This document shows positions 1 through 7,977 of a DNA stretch of 47,248 nt, in pieces. The notes under the pieces are model-generated. The model was given only the letters and a program-made list of their open reading frames with translations. It did not search any database and was not told the origin of the DNA. Position 1 is the stretch's first letter, and the number at the start of each line of letters is the position of its first letter. The stretch spans positions 1 through 47,248 of the forward strand of contig JABSRG010000022.1 of assembly GCA_013215165.1 (NCBI GenBank), given 5' to 3'. This DNA is from Opitutales bacterium (GTDB lineage Bacteria > Verrucomicrobiota > Verrucomicrobiia > Opitutales > JABSRG01). The translations under genes and the position numbers were made by a program.

Positions 1-6
1 AGACAA

Positions 7-31
7 GCAATGGCTGTCGCCATCACTCTAC
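7..31 (+). repeat. Tail module of a dispersed intergenic repeat
   Basis: This 25-base stretch matches positions 2030-2054 with only two transitions (pyrimidine swaps at two sites). At 2030-2054 the same module forms the downstream end of a longer composite repeat, so the copy here is probably the end of another element lying mostly before the window. Seen directly by comparing the two stretches; the link to a longer upstream element is inference. Confidence 0.7.
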
Positions 32-152
32 GCTTATAATCTGAGCTCAAAATCAGTTTTCAGTAGATCGGGTACACCCCCTCACCGATAAGCACAGATT
101 TTTTAGTTTACACCTGTACTATAAGAGCTTGGATAAGTGAAAAAATGTTCAC

Positions 153-1637
153 ATGTTTATGGTGGTGCGGATACGGGCTTTTGGATTGCAGGCGGTGCTT
201 CGGTTGGAGGCCGGTGAGGGAGGGGCGGCGTGCCTGGTGGAGGAGGGCGCTGGGCAGCGGCAGATGTCGGTGGTGACGGCCTTGAATACTGGCGCAGAGC
301 GGTCGGGGGTACGTTTGGGGATGGTCGCGACACAGGCGGTCGCCCGTTGTCCGGAGATACGGATACGGGCGCGTTCGGTAGAGGCAGAGGCCACCGCTCA
401 GCGGGCACTGATGTGTGTGATGCAGGGCGTGAGTCCGCTGTGCGAGGCGACGGCTCCCGGTGTGTGGACATTGGACGTGTCGGGTGTGATGGATTTAGAT
501 GCTGAAGCCTTAGGTCGGGATGTTGCGGAGGCAGTGCGTGAGGTCGGTTTGGTGGCTCGGGTGGGTTTAGCGGAGGATGTAGCTTTGGCGGATCTTGCTG
601 CGCGTTGCGCTGACGCAAGTCAGCCGGTGTATGTTGTGGATGAGCGGGATCGGTTCTTAGCGAAGGTGCCGCTAGCGCTGGCGGTTGATGATGAGGTGTT
701 GCTGAGTGCGCTGCAGCGGTGGGGGTTGCGGTCCTTGGGTCAGTTTGCCGCTTTGCCAGTGGAGGCGGTAACGGATCGCCTGGGAGATGCGGGGCGGAAA
801 CTCTGGGAGCGTGTGCAAGGGCGGCAGAGCCGTTTGCTCCAGGTCCTCAAGGCTGCGCCAGTGTACGCAGAGCGGATCGAGTTGGAGTATGGGGTAGATA
901 CGGTGGAACCCTTGTTATTTATCCTGAAACGATTCTTGGACACACTGTGTGCTCAGCTGGCTTTAGCGCACCAGGTAGCAGCATCGATGCATGTCGTGCT
1001 GGAAACCGAAGGGGACACGGTATGGGAGCGCAGTTTTCGTCTTCCGGAGCCGAGTTGCCGTGCCGACTTGTTGCTCGGTGTCTTGGAGACTGGGCTGGAG
1101 GCCGCTGAAACGAAGTATGCCGTCAATCGGGTGGCGCTCCATTTGGAGCCGATTGATCCGCAGGCGCGCCAGCGCGCTTTGTTTGAAGCGACGGTGCAGA
1201 ACCCCTGGCGTTTTGCCGAGACGGTGGACCGTCTGTCTGGACTCCTTGGAACTGATCGTGTGGGGAGTCCGCGTCTGATCGATTCGCATCAACCCGATGC
1301 TTGGTCGTTGGTGCCCCTGGCTGTGCAAGTACCGGCGTTGGAGCCAGACGCGTTTACTGATGTCGAACAGCGCCGTATGGGTCTGCCACTTCAGCGAATG
1401 CGGCCGGGAGTCGTCGCACAGGTGCGGACGCGTGGGGGCTATCCTGTAGCCGTGCGTTCAGGATGGGTGAGTGGCACGGTCATTGAATCACGCGGACCAT
1501 GGCGTTTGTCTAGCGCCTGGTGGGAGCGACGCCTACAATGGGAGCATGAAGAGTGGGATGTGCACATTCAAGGCGCAGGGCTGTATCGTCTGGCGCGTCG
1601 CGTCGCGGGCTGGTCATTGGAGGGAGTATATGGGTAG
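153..1637 (+). CDS. imuB: ImuB-like Y-family DNA polymerase homologue (SOS mutagenesis)
   Basis: A 494-residue protein resembling ImuB, the catalytically dead Y-family homologue that works with ImuA and DnaE2 in damage-induced mutagenesis. The N-terminus (VVRIRAFGLQAV) lacks the acidic metal-binding residues that open an active Y-family polymerase. The palm stretch near residues 107-112 reads LDVSGV, where active enzymes carry acidic residues, and a helix-hairpin-helix-like thumb follows (LQRWGLRSLGQFAALP, about residues 187-202). The C-terminal third is the less conserved ImuB tail. ATG at 153 is the first usable start; another ATG lies two codons on. No imuA is seen in the 152 bases upstream and no dnaE2 follows, so the usual cassette is split or incomplete. 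A TGTTC half-site at 146-150 resembles half of the LexA box reported for Verrucomicrobia (TGTTC-N4-GAACA), but the second half is poor. Confidence 0.8.
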   Translation: MFMVVRIRAFGLQAVLRLEAGEGGAACLVEEGAGQRQMSVVTALNTGAERSGVRLGMVATQAVARCPEIRIRARSVEAEATAQRALMCVMQGVSPLCEATAPGVWTLDVSGVMDLDAEALGRDVAEAVREVGLVARVGLAEDVALADLAARCADASQPVYVVDERDRFLAKVPLALAVDDEVLLSALQRWGLRSLGQFAALPVEAVTDRLGDAGRKLWERVQGRQSRLLQVLKAAPVYAERIELEYGVDTVEPLLFILKRFLDTLCAQLALAHQVAASMHVVLETEGDTVWERSFRLPEPSCRADLLLGVLETGLEAAETKYAVNRVALHLEPIDPQARQRALFEATVQNPWRFAETVDRLSGLLGTDRVGSPRLIDSHQPDAWSLVPLAVQVPALEPDAFTDVEQRRMGLPLQRMRPGVVAQVRTRGGYPVAVRSGWVSGTVIESRGPWRLSSAWWERRLQWEHEEWDVHIQGAGLYRLARRVAGWSLEGVYG

Positions 1638-1682
1638 GACTCCCGACTTTGGGCGCATCATTTGGACATTTGTAGAAAAATC

Positions 1683-2054
1683 TCTGTAAAGCCCTGATTC
1701 CCGGTTGTCTGTGAAGTCCTGATCTCCGGTTGTCAGTTTAATCGTTGTCGATCTGTGGTTCGGTCTAATCTGAGGGGTTCGTTTTGATCCGCGAATAAAC
1801 GCGAATAGACGCTAATTTCTGGAACTGGGAAGCCGGGGGTTCTATCGGGAAGGCTGCACTGTTTCTCATACTTGTATTTGAGGGTAACTGAGGGAAATCC
1901 AGAATCGGATTGTTTGGGGCGATCGATGCCGAGCTGGAGCTCGGCGTTCCCAGGAGCTGGTTTTGGTGTGAAGTCCTGATCTGTGATCGCGATCGTTGTC
2001 GTTGTCGAAAATGTCCCCCCTCGATTACAGCAACGGCTGTCGCTATCACTCTAC
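1683..2054 (+). repeat. Composite intergenic repeat region with tandem, palindromic and dispersed modules
   Basis: The gene-free stretch after imuB (1638-2050) is a mosaic of repeats. It holds a 25-base tandem pair (1686-1710 and 1711-1735, 20 of 25 identical), whose first 15 bases recur exactly at 1968-1982. A CGTTGTCG word (1743-1750) is followed by a CCGCGAATAAACG module (1789-1816), then a perfect 8-bp palindromic stem GCCGAGCT/AGCTCGGC (1928-1945), then a tail module (2030-2054) also present at 7-31. The order CGTTGTCG, CCGCGAAT, GCCGAGCT recurs inverted at 47021-47170. The tail overlaps the stop codon of the DoxX gene on the other strand. No protein-coding gene was found in this spacer. 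Confidence 0.75.
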
Positions 2055-2488
2055 TTTCTGATAAGAGCGTCGATACTGAAGCGGCCGCTGCCGACGCAGG
2101 TATACATAAGGTTGGCCATGAAGAACAGGAGGGCCTTTTCGCCGCCTTTGAAGTTGCCGCCGAAGATGTCGTCTCCGTGTGCGATGAAAGCGGCGACACC
2201 GAGGGTGATGGTAAGGAAAAATGCTGAGGGGCGGCTGAGGAGCCCGATAGCGAGGAGGGCGCCACCCACGAGTTCTGACAGGCTAGCGCTCCATGCGAAT
2301 AAGGTCGGAAAGGGGAAGCCCATTTCCCCAGTGCGGTTGATGAAGCCTTCACTGGGCGGGGTTTTTCCCCATCCATGTGCTAAAGCCATAGTAAGTCCAA
2401 CGAAGACTCTGAATACGGTGAGTGAGAGGTCTGTGAGGAGAGGGAGGCCGGTTTGACCGCCGAAGAGAATAGATTTTACACGACTCAT
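2051..2488 (-). CDS. DoxX family integral membrane protein
   Basis: A 145-residue membrane protein of the DoxX family. Four hydrophobic segments are visible at about residues 17-40, 57-85, 88-105 and 118-135. The family hallmarks are present: a first helix ending in ALAHGWGK, and a second helix rich in small residues (LSELVGGALLAIGLLSRP). DoxX proteins have been linked to redox balance and thiol stress in some bacteria, but the biochemical role of this one cannot be read from sequence. It is encoded opposite to its neighbours; its upstream side faces the lolC promoter region (about 2489-2645). The C-terminal codons overlap a repeat module at 2030-2054, which may have shaped the last residues. 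Confidence 0.85.
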   Translation of the reverse strand: MSRVKSILFGGQTGLPLLTDLSLTVFRVFVGLTMALAHGWGKTPPSEGFINRTGEMGFPFPTLFAWSASLSELVGGALLAIGLLSRPSAFFLTITLGVAAFIAHGDDIFGGNFKGGEKALLFFMANLMYTCVGSGRFSIDALIRK

Positions 2489-2645
2489 AGCCCGCCGAAT
2501 CAGCCAAGGATGGTGCGGGAGTCAATCCATGGTCTTTAAAAAATGCGGAGAAGGGTGCCGCTGCCGGTGTCTCAGGGCAGTTCAGCCGGGGAGCAGCTTG
2601 TGCTTGGCAGGGGCTAGATTGTATGGATGCTCTTCGGCTTTTCAC

Positions 2646-3875
2646 ATGCCTTGGTTTCTCTACATCGCGCTCAAGCAGCTGTTTCCGACTGGGAAATGGG
2701 TGTCGTTTTTTGCGCTGATGTCGATCTTGGGGATCGCGCTCGGAGTTGGGGTCTTGATGGTGGTGCAGACGGTAATGAATGGTTTCGGCGAGGAGATCCG
2801 CAAGGGTATCCGTGAGTCTGGAGGAGACTTGCGGATCGAGGGTGCGCGCATTTTGTATGATTACTATGACTTGATGGATGCCGCGCGGGAGGTCGAAGGC
2901 GTCGCTGGTGTCGCCCCATATGCTCAGGGCATGGTGATGGTACAATATCGCAATCGCCCACTGTTTCCGACGATCCGCGGGTTTGATACATGGGAGGATC
3001 CCCATGTGGTGCCGATCGACGAATTTTTACTTTCGGGTGAGAAAGATGCTCTGACGGATGATACGATTTTCCTAAGCACAGGCGCTGCGGTTTCTTTGGG
3101 AGTCGTTGTGGGTGATACGGTGTCGGTGTATACGCCGTTGATGCTGGAGCGGATGCGTAATAATGAGATCCTCCTGCCCCGTGATCTAGAGGTAGCCGGT
3201 GTGTTTCAGACGGGTTGGAACCAGATCGATTCGAGCACAGTTGTAGTCTCATTGCGTTTAATGCAAGAGCTCTATGGCCTGGAAGAGGGGGTGCACGGTT
3301 TGGCGGTTAAAATCAATGAGGGGGCTTCCTTGAGCGGCGTTCAAGATGCGCTCAATGCGCTCACATCTAATGGTTTTCGTGCTTATACTTGGCTAGAGTC
3401 TAATCGGGATTTTCTCTTTATCCTGAGCTTAGAGAAGGGCGTGATGTTTTTCGTTATGCTCTTCATTTTGCTGGTGGCTTGTTTTTCTATCGTGGTGACT
3501 CTGATGATGTCCGTGATGCGCAAGACGCGTGAGATCGGTCTGATGGTAGCCATGGGGGCTCGGCCTCGTGATGTGGCCCTAGGATACATTTTTCAGAGTA
3601 TGTTGATGGGTGTCGTGGGGACAGTAGTGGGTTTTCTGGGGGGCTGGTTTTTTCTGATTTATCGCAATGAAATCAAGAATTTCCTGGTCTTCGTTACCCA
3701 ATCGGAAGCGGCTTTTGTAAACGCATATCAATTCGCTGACCTTCCGGCGCATTATGATACGGGCAGCTTGCTAGCGATTGCGGTATTTGCCCTATTCATG
3801 TCGACGTGCGCCGGGTTATTTCCGGCCCTGCGGGCGGCTCGGCTGAAACCTGCGGAGGCCTTGCGCTATGAGTAA
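2646..3875 (+). CDS. lolC: LolC/LolE-family lipoprotein-releasing permease
   Basis: A 409-residue inner-membrane permease of the MacB/FtsX fold that, with LolD, extracts mature lipoproteins from the inner membrane for delivery to the outer membrane. One transmembrane helix lies at about residues 14-40, followed by a large periplasmic domain, then three helices near 265-290, 315-340 and 375-395. The protein ends in the family motif AARLKPAEALRYE. The reading frame stays open upstream to 2529, but ATG 2646 (MPWFLYIALKQL) matches where family members begin. The stop overlaps the lolD start by 8 bases, so translation is probably coupled. Only one permease gene is present here, so it may act as a homodimer like LolF-type systems. 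Confidence 0.9.
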   Translation: MPWFLYIALKQLFPTGKWVSFFALMSILGIALGVGVLMVVQTVMNGFGEEIRKGIRESGGDLRIEGARILYDYYDLMDAAREVEGVAGVAPYAQGMVMVQYRNRPLFPTIRGFDTWEDPHVVPIDEFLLSGEKDALTDDTIFLSTGAAVSLGVVVGDTVSVYTPLMLERMRNNEILLPRDLEVAGVFQTGWNQIDSSTVVVSLRLMQELYGLEEGVHGLAVKINEGASLSGVQDALNALTSNGFRAYTWLESNRDFLFILSLEKGVMFFVMLFILLVACFSIVVTLMMSVMRKTREIGLMVAMGARPRDVALGYIFQSMLMGVVGTVVGFLGGWFFLIYRNEIKNFLVFVTQSEAAFVNAYQFADLPAHYDTGSLLAIAVFALFMSTCAGLFPALRAARLKPAEALRYE

Positions 3876-4557
3876 GCAGGGGGAGCACGTGTTGTCGGCT
3901 GAGGGCGTGCAGAAGAGCTTTGTGAGCGGTGATGATCGCCTCGAAGTCTTGCGCGGGGTGGAGCTCTCTGTGTCAGCAGGGGAGCTGGTGAGTATTTGCG
4001 GGGAGTCTGGATCGGGAAAGACGACGCTTTTGAATATTTTGGCTGGGCTCGAAACGGTAGATGCGGGCGAGGTCTTTTGGCGGGGTCGAGCTATCGGTGC
4101 ACGTCGGCTCGATGCCCGGACCTTGGCGCCTCTGCGCGCGACTGATCTGGGTTTTGTCTTCCAAGCCTATTATTTAGTGCCCGAGCTCAATGCGGTGGAG
4201 AATGTCCTGTTAGCTGGCCGGTTACTGGGGAAACGCGGAGAAGAGACTCAGGATCGCGCGCATGCACTGCTCGAGCGTCTGGGTGTAGGTCACCGTGCGC
4301 GGGGCCTTGCGCATCAGCTTTCTGGAGGAGAGCGGCAGCGGGTGGCAATCGCACGGGCACTTTTGAACCGGCCTGGCTTGGTTATCGCTGACGAACCGAC
4401 GGGCAATCTCGATGAGAAAACCGGACGCGAGGTGATCCATCTGCTTCTTGAGGTCTGCCAGCAAGAAAACACTGCCTGCTTGCTCGTTACCCACAATCCC
4501 GTTTACGCAGATTTGACGGATAGGCAGCTCACTTTGAAGGAGGGCGCAATCCTCTAA
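3868..4557 (+). CDS. lolD: LolD lipoprotein-releasing ABC transporter ATPase
   Basis: A 229-residue cytoplasmic ATPase that powers lipoprotein release by the permease encoded immediately upstream. It has a Walker A loop GESGSGKTT (residues 45-53), a Q-loop region VFQAYYLVPELNAVENV, the ABC signature LSGGERQR (near residue 151) and Walker B LVIADEPTGNLDE. The stretch after the Q-loop is typical of the MacB/LolD/FtsE branch. The length is normal for LolD. The start overlaps lolC by 8 bases. A FtsE or MacB ATPase is a less likely reading because the partner permease is LolC-like and lpxB follows. Confidence 0.92.
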   Translation: MSKQGEHVLSAEGVQKSFVSGDDRLEVLRGVELSVSAGELVSICGESGSGKTTLLNILAGLETVDAGEVFWRGRAIGARRLDARTLAPLRATDLGFVFQAYYLVPELNAVENVLLAGRLLGKRGEETQDRAHALLERLGVGHRARGLAHQLSGGERQRVAIARALLNRPGLVIADEPTGNLDEKTGREVIHLLLEVCQQENTACLLVTHNPVYADLTDRQLTLKEGAIL

Positions 4558-4600
4558 AATGCGTCGTCATCTAGCGAAGCCCTTTCTAATACTTTGACTC

Positions 4601-5770
4601 ATGGCCAAACGCGCAATCGCACTTCCCGCTCCTGAACGCCCCGTAGATCTTTTGATCGTAGCTGGGGAACACTCTGGAGATGAGCATGCTGCACGGATGG
4701 TGGAATCGATCTTGGCCGTGCGTCCTGAGCTACACGTTGCAGCGATTGGGGGACGTCACCTGAAGGCAGCGGGAGCAACAGAGCTGTTTGATCTGACCCT
4801 ACATTCTGTCATCGGGATCGTCGAGGTGCTCAGAAATTATCCTTTTTTTAAGAGTCTCTTTAATGGGCTGTTGGACTGGATTGGGCAGCATCGGCCTAAG
4901 CACATTTTGTTTGTCGATTACCCAGGTTTTAATCTGCGTATCGCGCAGCAGCTTTATGCACGTGGGCTGAGTAGAAAGGGTGGAGGTAGCATCGGGGTCT
5001 TTTATTACATCAGCCCTCAGATTTGGGCCTGGAAGGCGAAACGCCGCTTCAAAATTGCTCGTTGGGTGGACGCTTTGGGCACCCTGTTTCCCTTTGAGGT
5101 CGATTGCTATAAAGACACGGCGTTGGACGTGTCTTTTGTGGGTCACCCCTTTGTGGATCCGCAGTTTAAGTCTCCGGTATGTTTCGATGCGAAGGGACCG
5201 ATCCTGCTATTGCCTGGCAGCCGTTTGGGTCCGGTTCTCCGGATTTTTCCGGTTTTGCTCCGGGTTTTTCGCCTGTATGCCGAACGGGACACGGAGATTC
5301 GGGCAGCGGTGGTCTATCCGAGCAATGAGGTAAAAGACTTATTGGAAGCGATCTTGGCGGACTTCACTGAAATCCGTGGCCGCGTCGATCTCATCTCGAA
5401 CGAGGATCAGGCGACAGGTCGAGCGGTCCTAACGAGTTCTGGGACCATATCGCTTATCTGCGCTTTGGCGGGTCTGCCAGGAGCGATTGTTTATAGGCTG
5501 AATCGCATTAGTTATTGGTTTGGCAAAACCGTGCTTAAAGTGCCTTACATCGGTATAGAAAACCTTTTGCTCGAACGGGCTTTTCATCCGGAGTTCATTC
5601 AGGATATCGACGAGGCTGCTTTGCTTGAGGAGCTCGTTGATGCGGTAGAGAATCCAGCGCGACGCAAAGATGCTGAACATGCTGTAGAGGCATTGAATCA
5701 GATTTTGAGCCCAGAAGTGGATCACACGGTGGATCGCTGGTTGTTGGAAAAAATGGATTCGCAGGGCTGA
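4601..5770 (+). CDS. lpxB: Lipid-A-disaccharide synthase LpxB
   Basis: A 389-residue GT19 glycosyltransferase that joins UDP-2,3-diacylglucosamine and lipid X to make the lipid A disaccharide on the inner face of the inner membrane. Family marks are the N-terminal AGEHSGDEHAARMV (AGE.SGD motif, residues 21-34), the YYISPQIWAWK block near residue 138, LFPFEVDCY, a nucleotide-sugar-binding LLPGSR near residue 206, and the ASSGT-like TSSGTISLICALAG near 283. The motif usually reads AGEASGD; histidine replaces the alanine here. It lies 43 bases after lolD, so lolC-lolD-lpxB looks like an envelope-assembly operon. An lpxB gene implies a lipopolysaccharide-type outer membrane. Confidence 0.93.
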   Translation: MAKRAIALPAPERPVDLLIVAGEHSGDEHAARMVESILAVRPELHVAAIGGRHLKAAGATELFDLTLHSVIGIVEVLRNYPFFKSLFNGLLDWIGQHRPKHILFVDYPGFNLRIAQQLYARGLSRKGGGSIGVFYYISPQIWAWKAKRRFKIARWVDALGTLFPFEVDCYKDTALDVSFVGHPFVDPQFKSPVCFDAKGPILLLPGSRLGPVLRIFPVLLRVFRLYAERDTEIRAAVVYPSNEVKDLLEAILADFTEIRGRVDLISNEDQATGRAVLTSSGTISLICALAGLPGAIVYRLNRISYWFGKTVLKVPYIGIENLLLERAFHPEFIQDIDEAALLEELVDAVENPARRKDAEHAVEALNQILSPEVDHTVDRWLLEKMDSQG

Positions 5771-5848
5771 CATACGGCCCGAATGTTTCAAGCCGGATTA
5801 CGCAAAAGGTCGCGAACCCTTTAAGTGGTATAGATTGAGTGCTGTTGC

Positions 5849-6445
5849 CTAAAAATAAGTCGCCGCATGATAGTCGACCCGAGCTACCAGGTCGCCTTGT
5901 TTTTTAAAATATGCTAGGGCCACAGGGATTGCCATGGGAGAGCGGTCCTCTAGGTGTACGACGTGGGCATTTTCGCCTGCATAGAATTTTCCTACCATGT
6001 AGCCGCGCTGCTGTGCGAGTTCGGTCAATTGTTCCCGATTGGATCCTTCGGTGAGTTCCACGAGAATGCGATCCGCTGCGGAGACGAGCGTGTCACCGAT
6101 GCTGGTGCCGGGGGCGGCATCGGGTGGTGAAAGCGCTTCGACGCGCACCCAAGGCCAGGGCCCATCGAGCATTTCTAGCATCCAGATCTTTCGGATCTCT
6201 TCGCGGCGCGGCGACGCGAGGCGATCAAAACTATAGAGGCGACTGTTTCTCAGGGCAACATGAGTATCCGCGGGTAGGGGTTCAATGCCCGTGGAGGTGA
6301 TGGTGTCACGGAAGACTTTTTTCATCATGCTATCACCGCTGGGATCTGCTTCAACTCTACGTTTTTGGATAAAGCCGATGAGGATAATCCCCAACAACAC
6401 GCCGACGCCAAAAACAATGAAACGCTCTTTTCCTTGAATCACCAT
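5849..6445 (-). CDS. Hypothetical membrane-anchored protein
   Basis: A 198-residue protein I do not recognise. It has one N-terminal membrane segment (about residues 9-26, FIVFGVGVLLGIILIGFI) followed by RRR-like basic residues, and a soluble remainder. A stretch near residues 128-160 (LVELTEGSNREQLTELAQQRG) looks like the small alpha/beta fold seen in protease propeptide-like domains; this is a weak resemblance. The gene starts 4 bases after the stop of the upstream membrane-protein gene on the same strand, so the two are almost certainly co-transcribed. It converges with lpxB, with a 78-base gap between them. Confidence 0.7.
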   Translation of the reverse strand: MVIQGKERFIVFGVGVLLGIILIGFIQKRRVEADPSGDSMMKKVFRDTITSTGIEPLPADTHVALRNSRLYSFDRLASPRREEIRKIWMLEMLDGPWPWVRVEALSPPDAAPGTSIGDTLVSAADRILVELTEGSNREQLTELAQQRGYMVGKFYAGENAHVVHLEDRSPMAIPVALAYFKKQGDLVARVDYHAATYF

Positions 6446-6449
6446 ACGT

Positions 6450-6809
6450 TTAACCTCCTAAGGGCCAGAAGAGGGCCTGCGTTATCGTCTTTCCGTCTTT
6501 CCGCAAGCGATGGGCTTTGACAAAACACCACACAATCGCGCCGCCAGGTCCCCAGACTTTACCAAGATATTGGAATCCAAAATATGCGCCGCGACCTAAG
6601 TGATGTAGCCAGGTGTCGGGCTCACCTAGGTGCATCAAAATGCGGAGCCCTCCAATGATTGTGGTCCCAGCAATCGTGCCGATGGTCGCTAGAATCAGCC
6701 AGGCGTAGATGAGGAACACAAACCACGCTACAATACGCAGTGATAACGAAGGCGTTGATCCTGGGTGAGTCGCGGCTGGCTCAGTACTATCTTGAAAGGG
6801 GTCACTCAT
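6450..6809 (-). CDS. Hypothetical small membrane protein, coupled to the next gene
   Basis: A 119-residue protein without a family I can name. It has a hydrophilic head (MSDPFQDSTEPAATHP), a long hydrophobic stretch at about residues 25-60 that could form one or two membrane helices, and a conserved-looking tail rich in Gly, Trp and His (WLHHLGRGAYFGFQYLGKVWGPGG). The frame is open further upstream to 6860, but the MSDPF start at 6809 is preferred because it avoids running close to the divergent thioesterase gene. It sits 4 bases before the next gene on the same strand, forming a two-gene unit. Confidence 0.65.
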   Translation of the reverse strand: MSDPFQDSTEPAATHPGSTPSLSLRIVAWFVFLIYAWLILATIGTIAGTTIIGGLRILMHLGEPDTWLHHLGRGAYFGFQYLGKVWGPGGAIVWCFVKAHRLRKDGKTITQALFWPLGG

Positions 6810-6876
6810 TTTTCGGAATGCGAAACGGTAGAACTTGGCTCGGAGTCGAACTTTCTGCAACTATCCAAATGGAACT

Positions 6877-7284
6877 ATGCTCGAGACACAGATTGAAGTA
6901 CGCGTGCGTTACGCCGAGACCGACCAAATGCGGGTCGTATATCATGCTAATTACCTTCCTTGGTTTGAACAGGCACGCGTACATATGCTCGACGAACTGG
7001 GCTTTCCCTATGCACGGATGGAAGCTGAGGGGAGCATGCTTCCTGTTATTCATTGTGAGCTAGATTACCACCGGCCTGCCATGTTTGATGATCGTCTCAC
7101 GGTGACAGCAACTGTGGAGAAGATACCGAAGCTGAAGCTTGAGATCTGTTATCGAGTGGAGCGTGATGACGTCCTGCTGACGACGGGAAGTACAACCCAT
7201 GTTTTTATGAGTCCTGATGGAAAAATGATGCGGCCTCCCAAGCATATTTTAGAGATTTTTAAACAGGCCTTGGGACAAGAATGA
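6877..7284 (+). CDS. YbgC/4-hydroxybenzoyl-CoA-thioesterase-type acyl-CoA thioesterase
   Basis: A 135-residue hotdog-fold thioesterase. The N-terminal motif RYAETDQMRVVYHANYLPWFEQAR (here residues 11-34) matches the family active site, with Asp16 as the probable catalytic acid and the HANY loop contacting substrate. In many bacteria the related YbgC associates with the Tol-Pal envelope system and hydrolyses short-chain or malonyl-type acyl-CoA; no tol genes are nearby, so that link is not supported. ATG at 6877 (MLETQIEVRVRY) is chosen over an upstream in-frame start at 6835, as family members begin just before this strand. Its stop overlaps a possible ATG at 7281 in the sigma factor frame. 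Confidence 0.88.
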   Translation: MLETQIEVRVRYAETDQMRVVYHANYLPWFEQARVHMLDELGFPYARMEAEGSMLPVIHCELDYHRPAMFDDRLTVTATVEKIPKLKLEICYRVERDDVLLTTGSTTHVFMSPDGKMMRPPKHILEIFKQALGQE

Positions 7285-7358
7285 CAGTTTCTGACGCTTT
7301 GCGTGAAAAATGGGAACAAATTCGCTTCTCATGCGTTCTTACGAAAAACCAAAAACTT

Positions 7359-7970
7359 ATGTCTTCGAAATCAACCCAAGCTGCAGCAGACGAGCTTTTG
7401 ATAACCCGCTTTAAAGGTGGGGACGAGGCCGCCTTCGAGGAGATTGTTCTCCGCTACCGCGAGCGTATTTTTGCTCGTGTTTTTGGACTCTTGAAAAACC
7501 GCGAAGATGCGGAAGAGGTCACTCAAGATGCCTTCATGCGCGCGCACCGCGGTCTCGAAAAATTTCGTGGTGAGGCCTCGTTTTCGACTTGGCTCTTTCA
7601 AATCGCAACGAACCTGGCCCATAACCGCTATTGGTATTGGTGGCGTCGCAAACGTGACAAGTCGATCTATCTGGGTCAGCCACTCGCTGAAGACTCAACT
7701 GCTACAGTAGAAGATATTTTACCGAGCGAGCAGGAAAGCCCTGAAGACGAGGCTTCGCGCAATGAGTTGGTTGCGCAGATCTCTTTGCGCATGGATGATC
7801 TTAGTCCGAAGCACCGCGAGATTCTAACTTTGCGCAATGTGAAGGGTATGGCCTACGAAGAGATCGCCCAACACCTCAATCTCAGTGTGGGTACGGTGAA
7901 GAGCCGCATCGCTCGTGCTCGCGAAAGCTTGAAGCAGCTGCTCGGAGCTGAATTCGAAAAAACTGCTTAA
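7359..7970 (+). CDS. ECF-type RNA polymerase sigma factor (RpoE-like)
   Basis: A 203-residue extracytoplasmic-function sigma factor. Region 2 is visible from about residue 15 (LLITRFKGGDEAAFEEIVLRYRERIF), with the core-binding DAEEVTQDAFMRAHRGL helix and the -10-binding FSTWLFQIATNLAHNRYW. Region 4 (LSPKHREILTLRNVKGMAYEEIAQHLNLSVGTVKSRIARAR) carries the -35-binding helix-turn-helix. The start is uncertain: ATG 7359 gives the usual ECF length, while ATG 7281 overlaps the thioesterase stop as ATGA and would add 26 residues. Its probable anti-sigma factor follows 7 bases downstream. Confidence 0.88.
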   Translation: MSSKSTQAAADELLITRFKGGDEAAFEEIVLRYRERIFARVFGLLKNREDAEEVTQDAFMRAHRGLEKFRGEASFSTWLFQIATNLAHNRYWYWWRRKRDKSIYLGQPLAEDSTATVEDILPSEQESPEDEASRNELVAQISLRMDDLSPKHREILTLRNVKGMAYEEIAQHLNLSVGTVKSRIARARESLKQLLGAEFEKTA

Positions 7971-7977
7971 TCTGTCC

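Noticed and set aside
146-159. Full LexA box before imuB
   Set aside because: Only TGTTC is present; the second half GTTTA differs from GAACA at three of five bases.
157-618. Antisense frames inside imuB and other GC-rich genes
   Set aside because: They are rich in Pro and Arg, typical of shadow frames of a real gene on the other strand.
2529-2645. Upstream extension of lolC
   Set aside because: The extra residues are Cys/Gly-rich with no family match; homologues start near 2646.
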